DNA of 64,000 nucleotides from Dugong dugon (lineage: Eukaryota > Chordata > Mammalia > Sirenia > Dugongidae), in NCBI GenBank assembly GCA_030035585.1, contig CM057472.1, forward strand, positions 89,959,601 through 90,023,600. The letters are read 5' to 3'. The notes below the pieces were generated by a model. That model made no database searches. It had not been told where the DNA came from and saw only the letters and a program-made list of their open reading frames with translations. This document shows, piece after piece, positions 36,713 to 49,822 of the stretch (position 1 is the first letter of the stretch; every line of letters begins with the position of its first letter). Both the position numbers and the translations under genes were made by a program.

Positions 36713-38282
36713 ATGATTGCATAATGAAGAAATCAGAATCCATGCTTAGGAAACTGAAGAGCTAAAAACTCCAATAAATATAAACCTGAGGCCAACTTGC
36801 CTTTTCCCATGTCACGCTTCTAACACATTAAACAGTAATTTTCTCGTTATCACCTTGGTTCTCTCTTCCCAAGGGCTCCTGTGCCAAAGGGGAATTCAGA
36901 GTTCCTCCTTTTCCTCTGCCAAGTCAGCCCCGTGGCTGTGGGCTGTCACCAGGAGAAAACAGTGTGAACTTCAGGGGAAAAGAATAAGCAAGCCCAGAGT
37001 AGAAGACTTTGTCTTAAAAATTCTGTCAGTATAGAAACAGGGGCTGGCAAAACCAGCCTCAAACACAAGAGGTTCAACTGTCTCTTCAGTTTGCCCCTCT
37101 ACAGCCAGTGTCTGACACAGAATGCCCTGGTGTGTGGGTCCACTGCCTGGAGAGGTGACCAGATCGGATTGCCTCTCACCATCACAACACATCACATCTA
37201 GGGCCTGATAACACAGCCACCGCACACTCAGAACCAGAAAGGAAGACCCTAAGTACACCGTGATGATTTAATAGTGAGAGCAGGGAGAAGGATATCTGCA
37301 TAAGACATTTCAACCCAGAGTTCTTCCAAAACTTATTCTTTTCACTTGGCTAGGATAAGCCACTTTTGTTACCAGATGGGCAACATTTACTACAGACAAG
37401 AAGAGAAGTGGTTTAACAGCTCACGGGATCACAGGCAATGCTGCCAGTGGAGTGCCTGCATGCCCTCTGAGAAATAAGGCTCTAAGAGCTGGTTAGATTG
37501 CTCCCTAATTTTGCCATTTCCCTAAATCTCACTGGACCCTCAAGGAAAGTCACTGCCTTTCAGGCTCACTCAAGCATAAAAATACCCCCCAGCCCTTCTT
37601 CATGATAGCTGGGAACAGGCCAGCTGGCGTTGGTAAGGGCTTTTTTTTTTTTTTGGAGGAGGGGACAGGGAGGTTGTTTAAATTAAATATCCCTTCCTTC
37701 ACTTTTTGCCTAATAGAATTTAGGCCCTCGTGGACCTTCATGGCTGAATCTTCAATCTGATTGACTGGAAGTTACTTCTCTTCCTCATCACCAAGTCCCA
37801 GAGCCAAACTCTGAACTTGAGATGTTATAATTGACAGGCCTTATACAGAGCAGCTGGAATCATAAATCTAACTTCTCACATGTATTATGCAGATAACTGG
37901 CCATATACTGGCCCTTTTACCTACACGTGGGCATAGTTAGAAAGATACCTCTTCAGAACCCAGAAGCTTCCAGGATCTCGAAATGGATTGTTTCCAGTAC
38001 CATAGCTAATAATTTAATGAGTCAGAAAAGGATGAACATTCATAAGCTGCTCTGGAGAGCTGTGTAGCAGTTCAGCAGAGAAGAAAAATACATAGTTTTA
38101 TAGAAGTATGAGAACAAGGTGGTGAAAAGATGGAGTGAGCTTTTCTGGTCCCGTTATCCCTCCATCACTACTCCTGACACGCAAAAAGAATGAACATTTT
38201 GTACAGGAGTAGGATTTAGAATTATGATCCCAGTTCTTTCATAACCATGCAGTAGTTTTCACAGAGAGAAATCTCTACTTAC

Positions 38283-40101
38283 CTGAGTTTTTATCAGGCA
38301 GTCGGTTTATCCTCCATACAATGGAGTTGAAGGCATGCTCATACTTGGCAGTTCCCAGAGTTACTCTCATGACAGGCTCAGAGCCAGACACGCTAGTTGA
38401 GCCAAAACTTGCCCCGCGGTTCACTTTGGCTTTCAAAGACTTTTCCCCCAGGACACTTTCCCTGCGGAAATTTTTCACCCACTCACTGGGCACAGGGTAC
38501 CGGACCATCACATTCTCACAGGGAACCTGAGTGAGAGGGTCACGGTTAGAGGAAAACCCAGTTGACATCCTAAGCCAGCTCTGCACCTCCACCTCGGCCC
38601 CACTGATGCTTGCTGCTGTCCTGAGTGTGAAAGGCAAGGTCTTCTCAGCAAACACTGTCCTGAACCGCATTAGCTCAAATCGGCATGCATCCAAAGGGTT
38701 GAACAGAATAATCCGTGAGTTGCTGAATACACCCTCATCCACACATGCGTGGAAATGACACCCATGGAGCTTTATCCACTTTGTGGTGGTGGTAGGCATG
38801 ATGTCCTGCCGGGAAACTATTTCGTTCCCCTTGACGAGGACGTCATTGAGGCCCAAGCGGCACTCTGCAAGCCCCGAGAGGAAACTAAGAACGTGGATCC
38901 GTGTCACGACATGGTGCTGGAGAATCTGGTTGTCTCCTTTGCTCACAATGCCAGAGAATTCGTCTCTGACATCCACTGTAATCTCCTCTTCAAGATAGTT
39001 CAAGCCAACTGTGCTCAAGTCCATTGATGACACTGGCAGGTCCATGAGACGGTCCTGAACTGCACGGATGAAGCTCAGGAAGTCATCGTAACTGGTGGTG
39101 CCCAGCTTAATCACCTGTTCCCTCTCTGCTGTGTGGGCCACGGCAGGTTTAGGCTGGTATTTCTTCTTCTCCTTATAGGCAACACGGTCAATTCGCAAGC
39201 TGTGGATCCTGCCATTCTCATCATAGCTCTGGAGCCGAGGTTCTGAAATCTCATGGCAAATCTCCAGCTTGAACTCACGGAATGGTTTTTCTAGGCCCTG
39301 CTCGTAATATAACTGCAGATAACCACATTCTGTAAGTTTCACGTAGATAGGCCCCCAGTGCCTGGAGGACATGATGTTTTTTTTCTCAGGGATCCTTAGC
39401 ATCATTGGCCATCCATCCCTGGGCTGGGACAGTGCTGAAGTAGGCGTGTGATCATCTAGTTCAATCCAGGCTATTGGGTCATCGTCAGGTAACATGGCAC
39501 TGCCTGAGTTATCAGGATCATCAATTTGGAGTTGCTTGAGTTTTTCAACAGCATCGGAGTGTGACTGGTTTTTGCTTGAGTCATCAAAACTGATGGCATC
39601 CTGGTAGACAACAATGAGGGAATCTCTTTGGCTTTTGCCTGTCGTGCTAGAAACGGAATTGTTTTGGGAGCGCCTCTCCTGCTCCTCAAAGAAAGCACTG
39701 AAAGGGTTGATAGGGGAGGGCTGCACATCCTGCAGAGTCTCATTCAAGAAAGGATTGGTTGCCCTCCAAGGTGGAGCCTCACTTATGGAAGGCGGACGGT
39801 TCAAGGAGGAAATGTCTAGCTTCGGAACTTTAGAGAAGTTCATCAAAGTGCTCTTGGGACGTTCCCTCTTCTTAAAGGACCCAGTTGAGTTATTATGTAC
39901 ATCTGGGATCACAGATGCAATAGGTGGTGTATTCGGCTTCAGAGGAGAGGTGACTGGTGGCAAAGGGCAGCTGACTTCATTGTCTTCAAAAGTTACCCAG
40001 CTTGGGAAACGGGCAGAGGTCACTGGAATAGCAGGATGCCCATTCATGTCTGGGCTGCTCACCTGCCAGCTGATGGCCTCCATCTCTACTTCTTCATCTT
40101 C
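38283..40101 (-). CDS. STON2: STON2 large internal coding exon (stonin-2, residues ~200-810 equivalent)
   Basis: Encodes most of stonin-2, a cytosolic endocytic adaptor that links the AP-2/Eps15/intersectin machinery to synaptotagmin during synaptic-vesicle retrieval (family knowledge). The exon opens after a ctcactccag acceptor with EDEEVEMEAISW in phase 0, and ends one base into a codon before a gtaagt donor, giving 606 codons plus 1 nt with no internal stop. Numbering from the first Met at 40083: a WVTF motif (AP-2 ear-type) at ~29-32; NPF EH-domain-binding motifs at ~110-112 and ~126-128; the stonin-homology region from about DDDPIAWIELDD (~200) to ~365; then the mu-homology domain (VDVRDEFSGIVSKGDNQI onward), which continues into the terminal exon. 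Near-identity to human STON2 as I remember it makes the assignment firm. The first Met here is internal, not the protein start: upstream exons are missing from the window. Confidence 0.96.
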
Positions 40102-40599
40102 CTGGAGTGAGAAGGAATTGTCTTAAAAAAAAAAAAAAATAAGAAGAATATATAAGGGGCTGTCATTCTAACTAAGCACATATGTGAATGAGGGGTTACT
40201 AGAATTTTACTTGGAACCCAGTAAACATCAAAGCAGCTCATTACCTGTCTCAAGTGCTTAATCTGGGCATGGATCTCATAATTTTATAATTAGACAAGGG
40301 CTATCGCATTAAATCCAGCATATACAAATGGCTATATCAATACTGAAGCACTAGTAGGACCAAGGTCACTTGTAATTTAACTTTTATACACCCTTCCTTT
40401 GTTTTATGTTTCCAAAATAGATGTTTTCTTTACTCTTTCTGAGGTATGTATTCTTAATTTTCAAATACTGAAAACCATCTCCTATATAAAATGATATAAA
40501 GCTGATCTCATTGAATGAACAAGTTCTGCTGTAAGTGATAATATGACTGTAATAGTGTAATTGGGGGATTTTAAGGCCAAATGCAATCAATAAATACTA

Positions 40600-41165
40600 A
40601 AGACAGAATGTTAACACCCATAATATGTAGTAAGTTCATACAAATCAGTAAGAAAAATACAAAAAATCAAATGAAATATGGGCAAAGTACATAAACAGAC
40701 AACTCACGAAAGAGAAACTACAGATTTCTATTGAGCATATGACAAACAACCTCAACAGTCATCAAAGAAATGCAAAATATACTAAAAATTTTAAAACATC
40801 AATGAAGATTTAAAAAGTTTACCCTCAAAGACAGTCAAGATGTTATGATATGGATATTAAATAGACCCTTAATGAGACTATAAGTTGTTACAACTTAGTG
40901 ATTCTAAGTTATCATTTCCCTAATGAAAGGTATCAAAATTGTGAACAAAATTTGAAGAACAGAGATGTCCACTAAGCATTACTTATAATAGAAAAAAAAA
41001 AAAACGGAAGGATTTTAAACATTGAACAGTTGAATGGAACGGCTGGATGAATGTTTAAGAAATTAATCACCTGTTCATTCCTATGCATGAATAATACCCA
41101 GTCATTAAAATGTTTACAAAGTATGCAATGACATGAGAAAATGCCCATGATATAATCTCTTATTT
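40600..41165 (+). repeat. Old L1 fragment
   Basis: tatgggcaaagtacataaac, aaagaaatgcaaaatatact, acttataatagaaa, gaatgtttaagaaattaatc follow the 3' half of L1 ORF2, heavily decayed. Confidence 0.65.
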
Positions 41166-41369
41166 TCTTCTGGTTTTTTTTCCCTTTAAAAGACTTTTCC
41201 ATATTGAGGTTTATTTATTTTATGGTAAAAAGGTTATTATACATGAAACTCCACCCTAGCAGAGCCTTCAAGGATAAGATACAGACAGGACATGAGTTTT
41301 GATGAAGGAAAGATGCAAACATCTTAAGCAGCATAAAGATCTGGAGTGTCTGCTGGGGGTGTGGGACCA

Positions 41370-41579
41370 CCAGTAACTAGTAACCATTGAGTCGACTCTG
41401 ACTCGTGGTGACCTCACGTATGTCAGAGCAGAACTGTGCTCCATCAGGTTTCAATGGCTGAGTTTTTAAAAGTAGATCCCCCAGGGCTTTCCTCCAAGGT
41501 ACCTCTGGGTGGACTCAAACCTCTAGCCTTTTGGTTAGCAGCCGAGTGAGTTAACAGTTTGTACCACCCAGGTACTCTG
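41370..41579 (-). repeat. AfroSINE, 'gtagatcccccagg' subtype
   Basis: agtaaccattgagtcgactc ... ccaggtactctgg, with tggggttgtggga / tgggggtgtggga flanks. Confidence 0.88.
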
Positions 41580-43504
41580 GGGTTGTGGGAAAGGAAGGGA
41601 AGATGAAGTCTTAGCAAGGAGGAGTGGATTCAATAAAGAAATGGCACAGAAAAAAACACCTGGCATACAGTAGATACTCAGTAAAGGTTTGTTGATTGAG
41701 GAAAAGAAAGCTTGCTTTGGAGTAGTCTTTCTATTCTCTAGTCTATGTCTCTAGAGGAAATGGGTATAGGAATCTGACATCCTTCCACCCACTGTTTCTA
41801 TTGCTAGTCATTTGGAATCAAAGAGAAATGCATACTCAAATGGCTGAGTATTCTGACTACTTCACTGTATCATTACGTATATGGATATCCGACCATGCCA
41901 AATCAGCAATGCCACACTTAACCGCACACATGTGGGTGGGATGGTTGGCTTGTCATCCACATTTCCAAGAACAGTAAAACCTGCAAAAGCCAGAACCTGT
42001 GTCCAGTGGACAGTTGTCAGAGAAGGGAAACTCAAATATTTTCCACTAATGAAGAGTGATAGAAGAGTGGCAAGACTGCACCCTGGCAAATGCGGAAAAC
42101 TTGCGAGACCCGGAAAAAAGTCCTGTTGAGTTCCAGTCTCACGGGTTTCACTGTGTATTAAACAGCACACCCTCAACTGAAAAGGTCCATTTGAAAATGT
42201 AGGCTAAACACATGAGCACGCATGTATACGTATCCACACGTGTCCTAGAAATACAATGAGCAAAAAGTGTTTTTTATATGTAGAGCATCACAAAAGGATT
42301 TCAGAACACTTTAAAATTAAAGATGAGAATCTCCTTCAGTGAAATCATTAAAAAAGTTTTGGAGCTGTGTGATTTATTTACTGGTAAATCAAGGGAAAGG
42401 GGTCAGGAAACAACTCAGGCTTGTAGGATTTTTATTTTATTTATTGTTATTTTCTGTAAGGAAGGCTAAACAGAACTCTGTAGCCCTGAGTAAAATAATA
42501 ATCACTTCTTTGGAGCAGCGACGTCCTCCCTAGAGAACTGAGAAAGGAGTGTCTGTCAAAATCCATCAATTTTTAATGAGGCATCTCTATGGAGCTTTTG
42601 TAATGTAAAGTTTCCACCCAGACAGTCCTTTACTGTCCCACCCCTTGTACCAGGGATATCCTTTTTGTCTTGGAGCTCATCACCACTCCCTACTTTAAAA
42701 CAAGATGAAGTCCTTTTCCTTTATAGGTGGTTTCCTGCCAAAGCTGTTTGTACTTGCTGCCAAAGGATTCCCTTCTGCTAGGAATCTTGTCCCCAAAATA
42801 ACATTTCTCATCTTCTTCTCCCAAACCAAAAAAAAGAAAAGACTTTTGTTTCCTCTGACAATAATTTTCTCACAATGAATTCTCTTTCAAACCAAGTTAT
42901 TTAAAATCACACTAAGTCCTAGACAGTGTTGAAACATTAGACTCATAATACAATTTAAATGAAGTGTCTATAAATTTGGAGGGAGAACGTTGGAATTAAA
43001 TTCATCTCTAGAGATTCTATTTTCTCTTTGACAGCCATTAAAAAGACTTTGTTAAAAAATTATTTCTCCTTTGGCAGTTAAATCTCCCATGTTTTAATAA
43101 TCTACCCTTTGGGGTAATGATGGGGTACAGGCAGATTTCTGAAAACGAGAAGCTATTTTTCTGTGAAATCATTCTTAAAGGAAAAAAAAAATCTTTTACA
43201 GATGAAAAGCAGAAGCTGGTCCATAGTTCACATGAAATAAAAATTTCTTGATGTGAACCCAAATATTGCCAAATACTACTTTAAAAAATTATCCCTTATT
43301 AATACTGACTTCCCTCTTTGTGAGCTCTTAATTTTGCTTCATTTCTCATTTGACTGAAAGACATCTTCAATTGTTTTTATGAAGCATACGTCATATATTC
43401 TCTGGGCCCTTTTGTATTAAAGGATGTCCTTTGAGACTTACACATGTAAAAAAAACAATTTATCTGTATGTAAAATTTCTGGGGGGAAATATTTGTATCA
43501 CATA

Positions 43505-43665
43505 TGACAAAAAGTTAATGTCTTTAATATATAACAAGTGTGTGTGTATCCTTAATAAAAATAGATACACCCTTACAAATAAAAAGGATAAAAAGAACAA
43601 ACAGACAATTCACTAATGAAGAAATGTAAATGTCTATAACTATTTGGGAAAAAGTTTAACCTTAT
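43505..43665 (+). repeat. Old L1 fragment
   Basis: acaaacagacaattcactaa, gaagaaatgtaaatgtctat and neighbouring text match L1 ORF2 near its 3' end. Confidence 0.5.
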
Positions 43666-43896
43666 AAAACAACAAAGTACAATTCTCCAAGTATCAGATA
43701 ATATATACATATATATAATACACATATACTTTGGAATATATTATTCCATAGCATTTTGATATGAAAATAAATGTCTCATGTGGAGCATGAGGTGACTTAA
43801 ATTTTAAATCTGTATTCTTTCTCAAAAATATAATACTATCTTGCTTACAAAATAAAGAAATAACAACAGTTCAAAATATGTCCTCTTTATTACTAC

Positions 43897-44073
43897 AGAA
43901 GTCCTGGTGGCACAGTGGTTAAGTGTTCGGCTACCAACCAAAAGGTCAGTAGTTCAGATCCACCAGTCGCTCCTTGGAAACCCTATAGGGCAGTTCTACT
44001 CTGTCCTATAGGGTCTCTATGAGTCAGAATCGACTCAAGGGCAGTGGGGTTTTTTTTGTTTTTTTTTTTTTTT
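43897..44073 (+). repeat. AfroSINE, low divergence, long T-rich tail
   Basis: gtcctggtggcacagtggtt to gactcaagggcagtggggtt plus a T-rich tail. Flanks ttattactac / ttattactac are a perfect duplication. Confidence 0.95.
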
Positions 44074-45249
44074 GTTATTACTACTACCAATTAACCTTAC
44101 AGAAAGGAAACAAATAGCTATAGTCTGTGTTGATAAAACAGTAATTAGATTGTTCCTAAGACAATTATGACTGATATTGGAAATGATTAAAAAAAAAAAA
44201 AAAGCCAGTACATTTGTCCAGTAAGAAATAGGCAAAAATTAACTCTCTTTACGACAAAGTTAACTGTCATCCACAATTCCATTTTACTGATTTATGAAAA
44301 CGAAACTGAAACAAAAAATCCAGCATTTTTTTAACTGCTATCTCTTCAGCTTATTACCTCCAAATTGCTTTTATTACGAGCTGGGTTGCTGCCAAACAAA
44401 AGCCATGTATAAGGATTACATTCTCATTCTATACCACATTAAACATTTAACTATTTCAGACACAAACTGAAGAAAAATGGTGATTTCTTTTAACGTTAGA
44501 CTACAATCTATTTGAAAATTAAGTTCCCAAAAGATTTATTTAAATGAAGTATTTCATTGTAATCAACACCATCAAAACTGAAGAGAAAGTAAGAACTATG
44601 GAAAAAAATTATCCATTTTTATGATGTTTTGAACAGACAGATACTCTGCTATCTTCTTTCCCACATTTGTTAAACTAATTTTTAACACAATGGCAAATGC
44701 GAAAAGCTTGTGAAGAGTCGATAAATGGAATTTATTAACAGTGGCAAGAGCAAATAGATTTAAATTACTGCTGTTTTCTCAACAGGAAGTAGCAGTCACT
44801 GTTATATATGAGCACATATTTAAAACTGTATAATCAGCCCCAGACACACAGTTGGCACTGGAATACTTGTGGAGTAATCTGTAAAGTGAGAAGAGGGATG
44901 TAGAATTTTAGGACTTGAAGAGATTCTAGAAATAATAAAACCTAACCCCTTCACATTGCTAAGATGACAGACGCTCAGTGAGTTTAAGTAAACTGCCCAA
45001 GATGAGATTAGACATCAAGCCCTACTTTTAATTTTCATTAACTCTGGTATTTCCTTAATGCTTACTCATTATGCTAAAATCTTTTTTTTTTTTCCCCACT
45101 ACTTTTGAGATTGGCAAAATTCATCTTCACATACAACTTGTTAAGAACATTGTTGAATGGGGAGAAGCTGTTAATTAAACAAGGATTAACATCCATTTGT
45201 ATAGAGACTTCTTTGGGTGTTAGGTCAGGAAATGTCATCCCCTGATGTG

Positions 45250-45535
45250 TAAATGCATTTCTGCCAGAGGCCTAGCAAGGGAGGAGGCGGGGGCAGTGGG
45301 GGGCACTTGCCCCTTGGCACAAGTCCAAAGGGGCTCCAGACAAGGTACTGAATGACATTCTGAGGCGCCACAAATATGAAAGGCACCTGAGACAGCTGGA
45401 CAAGAAGGGGGGGAGGCATTTCTGTTGACTTGTGCCACTATGGACATCTATTCATCTTAAAATGGGGGGCGGGGTGCAACTTACAGATTGCCCCTGGGCA
45501 CTCGTTACCCTCCCTACGCCCCTGGTTTAGGTGAG
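45250..45535. repeat. GC-rich unassigned repeat-like segment
   Basis: Contains ggcacttgccccttggcaca, attgcccctgggcactcgtt and ccctacgcccctg, phrases reminiscent of a dispersed repeat I cannot name. No convincing reading frame. Confidence 0.35.
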
Positions 45536-45586
45536 AGAAGGGAGGGAGTCATCTGAACTTTATTAAGACCTTATCAAGGGAGTTTC

Positions 45587-45630
45587 TAACTTGTATAAAA
45601 TAAGTAGTATAACTTGTATAAAATAAGTAC
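45587..45630. repeat. Two-copy 23-bp tandem repeat
   Basis: taacttgtataaaataagta occurs at 45587 and again at 45610. Confidence 0.9.
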
Positions 45631-45666
45631 CTAGTCATCCCACCACACAATTGCCAGTTTGCCAAA

Positions 45667-46092
45667 CTGTGGTGGCCTATGTGTTGCTGTGATGCTGGAA
45701 GCTATGCTACTGGTATTTCAGATACCAGCAGGGTCACCCATGGTAGACAGGTTTTAGCAGATCTTCCAACCAAGAAAGACTAGAAGAAAGGCCTGGTGAT
45801 CTACTTCTAAAAATTAGCCACTGAAAACCTTATGAATCACAACAGAACACTGTCCAACTCGCTTTATCACATGTCATCAAGAGGGTCAATCATTGGAGGA
45901 GGACATTATATTTGGTGACGTAGAGGACCAGTGAAGATGAGGGAGACCCTCGGTGAGATGGATTGAAACAATAGCTGCAATGATGCCAGCTCAAATATGG
46001 CAGTCATCATGAGGATGATGAAGGACTGGCAATGTTTCATTCTACTGTACATAAGGTCGCCATGAGTTGGAGTTGACTTGATGACAGCAGCA
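45667..46092 (+). mobile_element. RTE internal-deletion derivative (5' leader joined to 3' end)
   Basis: First half: gtgttgctgtgatgctggaa, ccagcagggtcacccatggt, ggcctggtgatctacttcta, i.e. the RTE 5' leader (compare 18465-18600 reversed). Second half: tcattggaggaggacattat, agaccctcggtgagatggat, cgccatgagttggagttgac, i.e. the last ~200 bp of RTE. The whole coding region is absent. Confidence 0.8.
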
Positions 46093-47154
46093 AGCTATCT
46101 AATTATCAAAATACACTGTGATAAAAAAAGGAGAGCCAGAGGGCATGAGTCTATTCATGTATCTTCATCATTGTCCAGAAAGAGGATGCTTTGATGCTGG
46201 TAAAGTTATCTGGTCAGAAATATCCCCAAAGTGAAGAACCTGATTCATCAAACTACTTAACCACTACTTGACAGAAATCCCTCTCAAGAATACTCGACTC
46301 TACATTCTGGTTTTTTTTTTTTTTGGTGAAAAGGATCGATGAAGCAGCATTAAGACCCTTCGTCAAATGACTGGTCCAGCTTGCCTTGCCAGTTCCCTCC
46401 CTGCTGATCAAGATGGGCTGACCCAACATATTTCATCTCTCATTTTTGCTCAGAAAAGCAAGCATCAGACTTTAAGTTTACTGAATGGTCCAGGAATATC
46501 AGGAATATCTCCAACTTCTTCTTTGTTGTTCCTAATCAATCTTGTCTCTCTGGTTCTAAATTTTTGTCTGTTTTGCCACTGCCCACTTCCCCATACCTTC
46601 CCCAATACTCAACATGGATCCCTGGCTTGGTCCTCTTCCTCTAACAACTAAACTTTGACTCAACTCTTATTGGTTCCCTGGCTTAGATTGCCTTTCTGAC
46701 GTCAGCTTCACATGATGTCTTAGATGAGGGCTCCATTCTCCAACTCTCAGCCTGGGCAGAGGCCCCACTCTAGCACCTTGCTGTTGTCTGACAGGGCCAA
46801 CTGCAGGTCCCCAGCAGAAGTCATAGGCAGGGGGCAGGGCTGGATTCTGACATCCATGGTAAATTGAAAAATCAGCATTCTGCTTTATAAATTAATCTCT
46901 TAACATTTTATATATCAGCGTATCTCAAGAAGATTTAACTAAATACAAGCCCTGCTGAAAATTTAACCTGTGTGTTATTTACTTTCTATTGTCAGAGCAA
47001 AAAGTCCCCCTGTATTTTCCTTCCCTCCTCGACTACTTACCAGCCCACCCAAGAGGTATAAACAGTGGCACTTCCAGGATATGAGACCTTCTGGATGGGC
47101 TGAAGGTTTTTTACCGTGGTGGCAAAGGAAAAAAGAGGTCCCCATCCTGACTCT

Positions 47155-47360
47155 AAGGAGACTTATGTGGTGCAACAGTTAAGCGCTTGGCTGCTAACTG
47201 AAAGGCTGACAGTTTGAACCTACCCAGTGGGTCCACAGGAGAAAGACCTGGCAATCTGCTCCCATGAAGACTATAGCCTAGGAAACAATATGGGGCAGTT
47301 CTACTGTCATATGGGCTCACTATGAGTTGAAATCAACTCAATGGTACCTAACAACAACAG
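47155..47360 (+). repeat. AfroSINE-like copy with an RTE-type tail
   Basis: SINE head and middle, but it ends atggtacctaacaacaacag like RTE instead of the usual gcaatgggttt. Perfect tcctgactct duplication at 47145-47154 and 47361-47370. Confidence 0.93.
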
Positions 47361-49454
47361 TCCTGACTCTGATTTGAGCATAGTTCTTATGCCCAGGAAG
47401 TACCAGGGCTAAGGCGCAGGAAAAGCATAGCTTGGAGGGGCATTGGTTAAGTCCTGAGAAGCAGTGGTAGGACTACAGTGCCCATGGCCTTACTGTGGCC
47501 AGGACAGGTGACTCACTAGGACTGTCTGCTTCACTGTCATAGTAGAAGCCTCACTCTGTGCCTCCAAATCCTCACTCACTATTCACTTGGTCACCACGTG
47601 AGGATACACCTGAGCAACAATCCAGGATAATCATAAGCTCCAAGGAACTCCTGAGTACCTAAGGAGCAGGGGACAAACTCAAGTTCCTGGACTTTAGTGA
47701 ATCAGTACACCCCAAAGTGGGGTTAGAAGGGACTGAACTCTGCTTTTACATTTGGCTGAGGATACTGATTTCTTAAAGCCTCATCACTCCTGGGTGGGCA
47801 AGTAAAACCAGCTTTGAAGCTTTGCAAGATGATCCCCAGATCTTGGAACTGCCATGGTAAAAACTCTTTACTATCTCTTAACTTTAATAGGAGACAGAGA
47901 AAAGAATTAGATTTATGAGGAATCAGAGAGCGTGCAAGGCCAAGGGCTCCATTATTCTTTTAAATAAGTTGATGAGTAACAGAAAACAAAGCGGGTCTTA
48001 AAGAGATGGCAAACTAGCCAAATGAAATAGACCTGGAGGTTTCAGTCTCATCAATGATTCTGTCACCTCCTCTCTGCTACCTTTAGTCACTGGTCTACTT
48101 TTAATCACACTAACTAAACTCATCTTTATATGTATTATTTCTAAGTCTGATTTCCATTGTGTGGGCCATGGACTACCTGTATTAGAATCATCCCATGCCT
48201 ACTTAATCTGGAGTGGCGCTTCAACCTCGGCATTCAAGACTTGCCTGTCCTCTACAGTTTCAACTTCACCCTCTTCTTCCACCTCAGTTTTTATGCTTTA
48301 GTGTTATTGTGCTGTTTGTGCTCCTGTTCCCCTTGCCTCCAAGTACACACAGGTGCCTTACTGTGGCCCAGCCTCACCTGCTTGGAAGTATTTTACCCTG
48401 ACAAGCATATATACTTAAGAGCACACAGAAAGGTCTTCTTTTCCTTCACACACAGTCCTGAACCAGTTATATAGTAGAGTCATTCTACTGTAGACCAGAT
48501 TCAAAGTCTGAAAATTGTGAACTTTTGATACTAGTGATGGGAACTGCTGCTTTCCCAAAGCTGATTCTATAAACTTGGTCTGGAAGCTGGTGGCTAGGGC
48601 AAAGGAACGGAACTGGGGGCTCTCACACATTCTCACATCTATGTGTGTATGTGAACGTGTGCGTGTGTGCATGTTAGGAATGAAAAGGAGAACAGATATT
48701 CTGCCTGAGTCTGCATGAAGTCTGAGTCTCTTCCATTTGTCACCTTTGTTAGGCTACAGTGTAGCTCCCAGAAGGAATTCAAAAAGGAGCACAACCAGTG
48801 GTGTTAATATCCCCTGTAGAAAGGGGAGCAACAATTCCTGCAAGCTGAAAGGATCTCTACAGATGGTTTCCTTTCACCTCTATTACCCAAAGCTTATTGC
48901 TTTCTGAGGACTTTCCAGTGACAACAACAAAATAACCAGACAAGCTCATTCACGTATGCAGTAAGCCACTTCTTTTCAACTGAATTTGGTGTTGGTGATT
49001 TGATTTCATTATAGTACTTGTCCAGCTCCCTTTTAGTTACCAAGATGAAAGGAGACATTCTTACAGACTGACGGTAGATGCAATTTATAAAACTGTAAGC
49101 ATATCAAGTTAAACTACTCTCTTAGAAAAACAGGAAACCAACTAATATCCAGCACGACAGTAGACTCATCCTAGCAGGTAGAGATCCATTTGCACTCCTG
49201 AACCTCTCACATTTTTCAGAAGACTTCATGAGGTAATCTGCATGCAAACACAGAGTGAAAGCTATTTCCAGATGATTCATTCACTCAGTACTTTTCCTGA
49301 CTTGCTACAGCACCCACACAGTTCAGCATATGTATGTATACAAGTGTCTTCTGGGTGGCCACAAGGGCCATAGAGGAAAGGTTAGCTTGAAAGTGGCTGG
49401 TAAGAATGCTGGGTTGACTTCCTGGCTCCATTTTGGTCTCCACTGCTTGTTTTG

Positions 49455-49707
49455 TGCCACTGCAGGCAGCAGAAGGTAATGGTTGAAAGCTTGGGCTCTG
49501 AAGTCAAAGTCACCTGGTCCTGCAACTTGAAAATCAGGAGATCTTGGGCAAGGTATGTAACTCTCTGTAAATCTCAGTATTTTTCAACTTTTAAAGGGAA
49601 TAATAACCGTATCTACTTCATAGGATTGTTGGGACGTTAAATGAGATACTAGACATTGAATTTAACAGTACCTTGCCCATAGCACAATAAATGTTAGCTA
49701 TCACAGT
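49455..49707 (+). repeat. MIR
   Basis: atggttgaaagcttgggctc, tgaagtcaaagtcacctggt, tcttgggcaaggtatgtaac, cacaataaatgttagctatc in MIR order. Confidence 0.85.
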
Positions 49708-49710
49708 AAG

Positions 49711-49763
49711 AATATGTGTATATATATGTATGTATATACACACATATATACATATATACATAC

Positions 49764-49805
<42 letters not shown>

Positions 49806-49822
49806 ATATATATACATGTATG
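49711..49822. repeat. TA/CA microsatellite, largely self-complementary
   Basis: Alternating purine-pyrimidine tatata / tacaca / tatgta sequence directly at the 3' terminus of the RTE copy that follows. Confidence 0.92.

Larger units (their letters stand above)
31424..38282 (-). other. STON2: STON2 last intron (6.9 kb)
   Basis: GT at 38282-38281 and AG at 31425-31424 on the minus strand; phase 1. It holds AfroSINEs, MIR copies, an L1-type 3' end and a GC-rich patch, listed separately. No additional STON2-like coding exon was seen inside it. Confidence 0.9.

Noticed and set aside
39614-40126. 170-codon plus-strand frame
   Set aside because: Exact antisense shadow of the STON2 large exon.
49711-49822. 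CRISPR-like or regulatory repeat array
   Set aside because: Simple TA/CA microsatellite without spacers.
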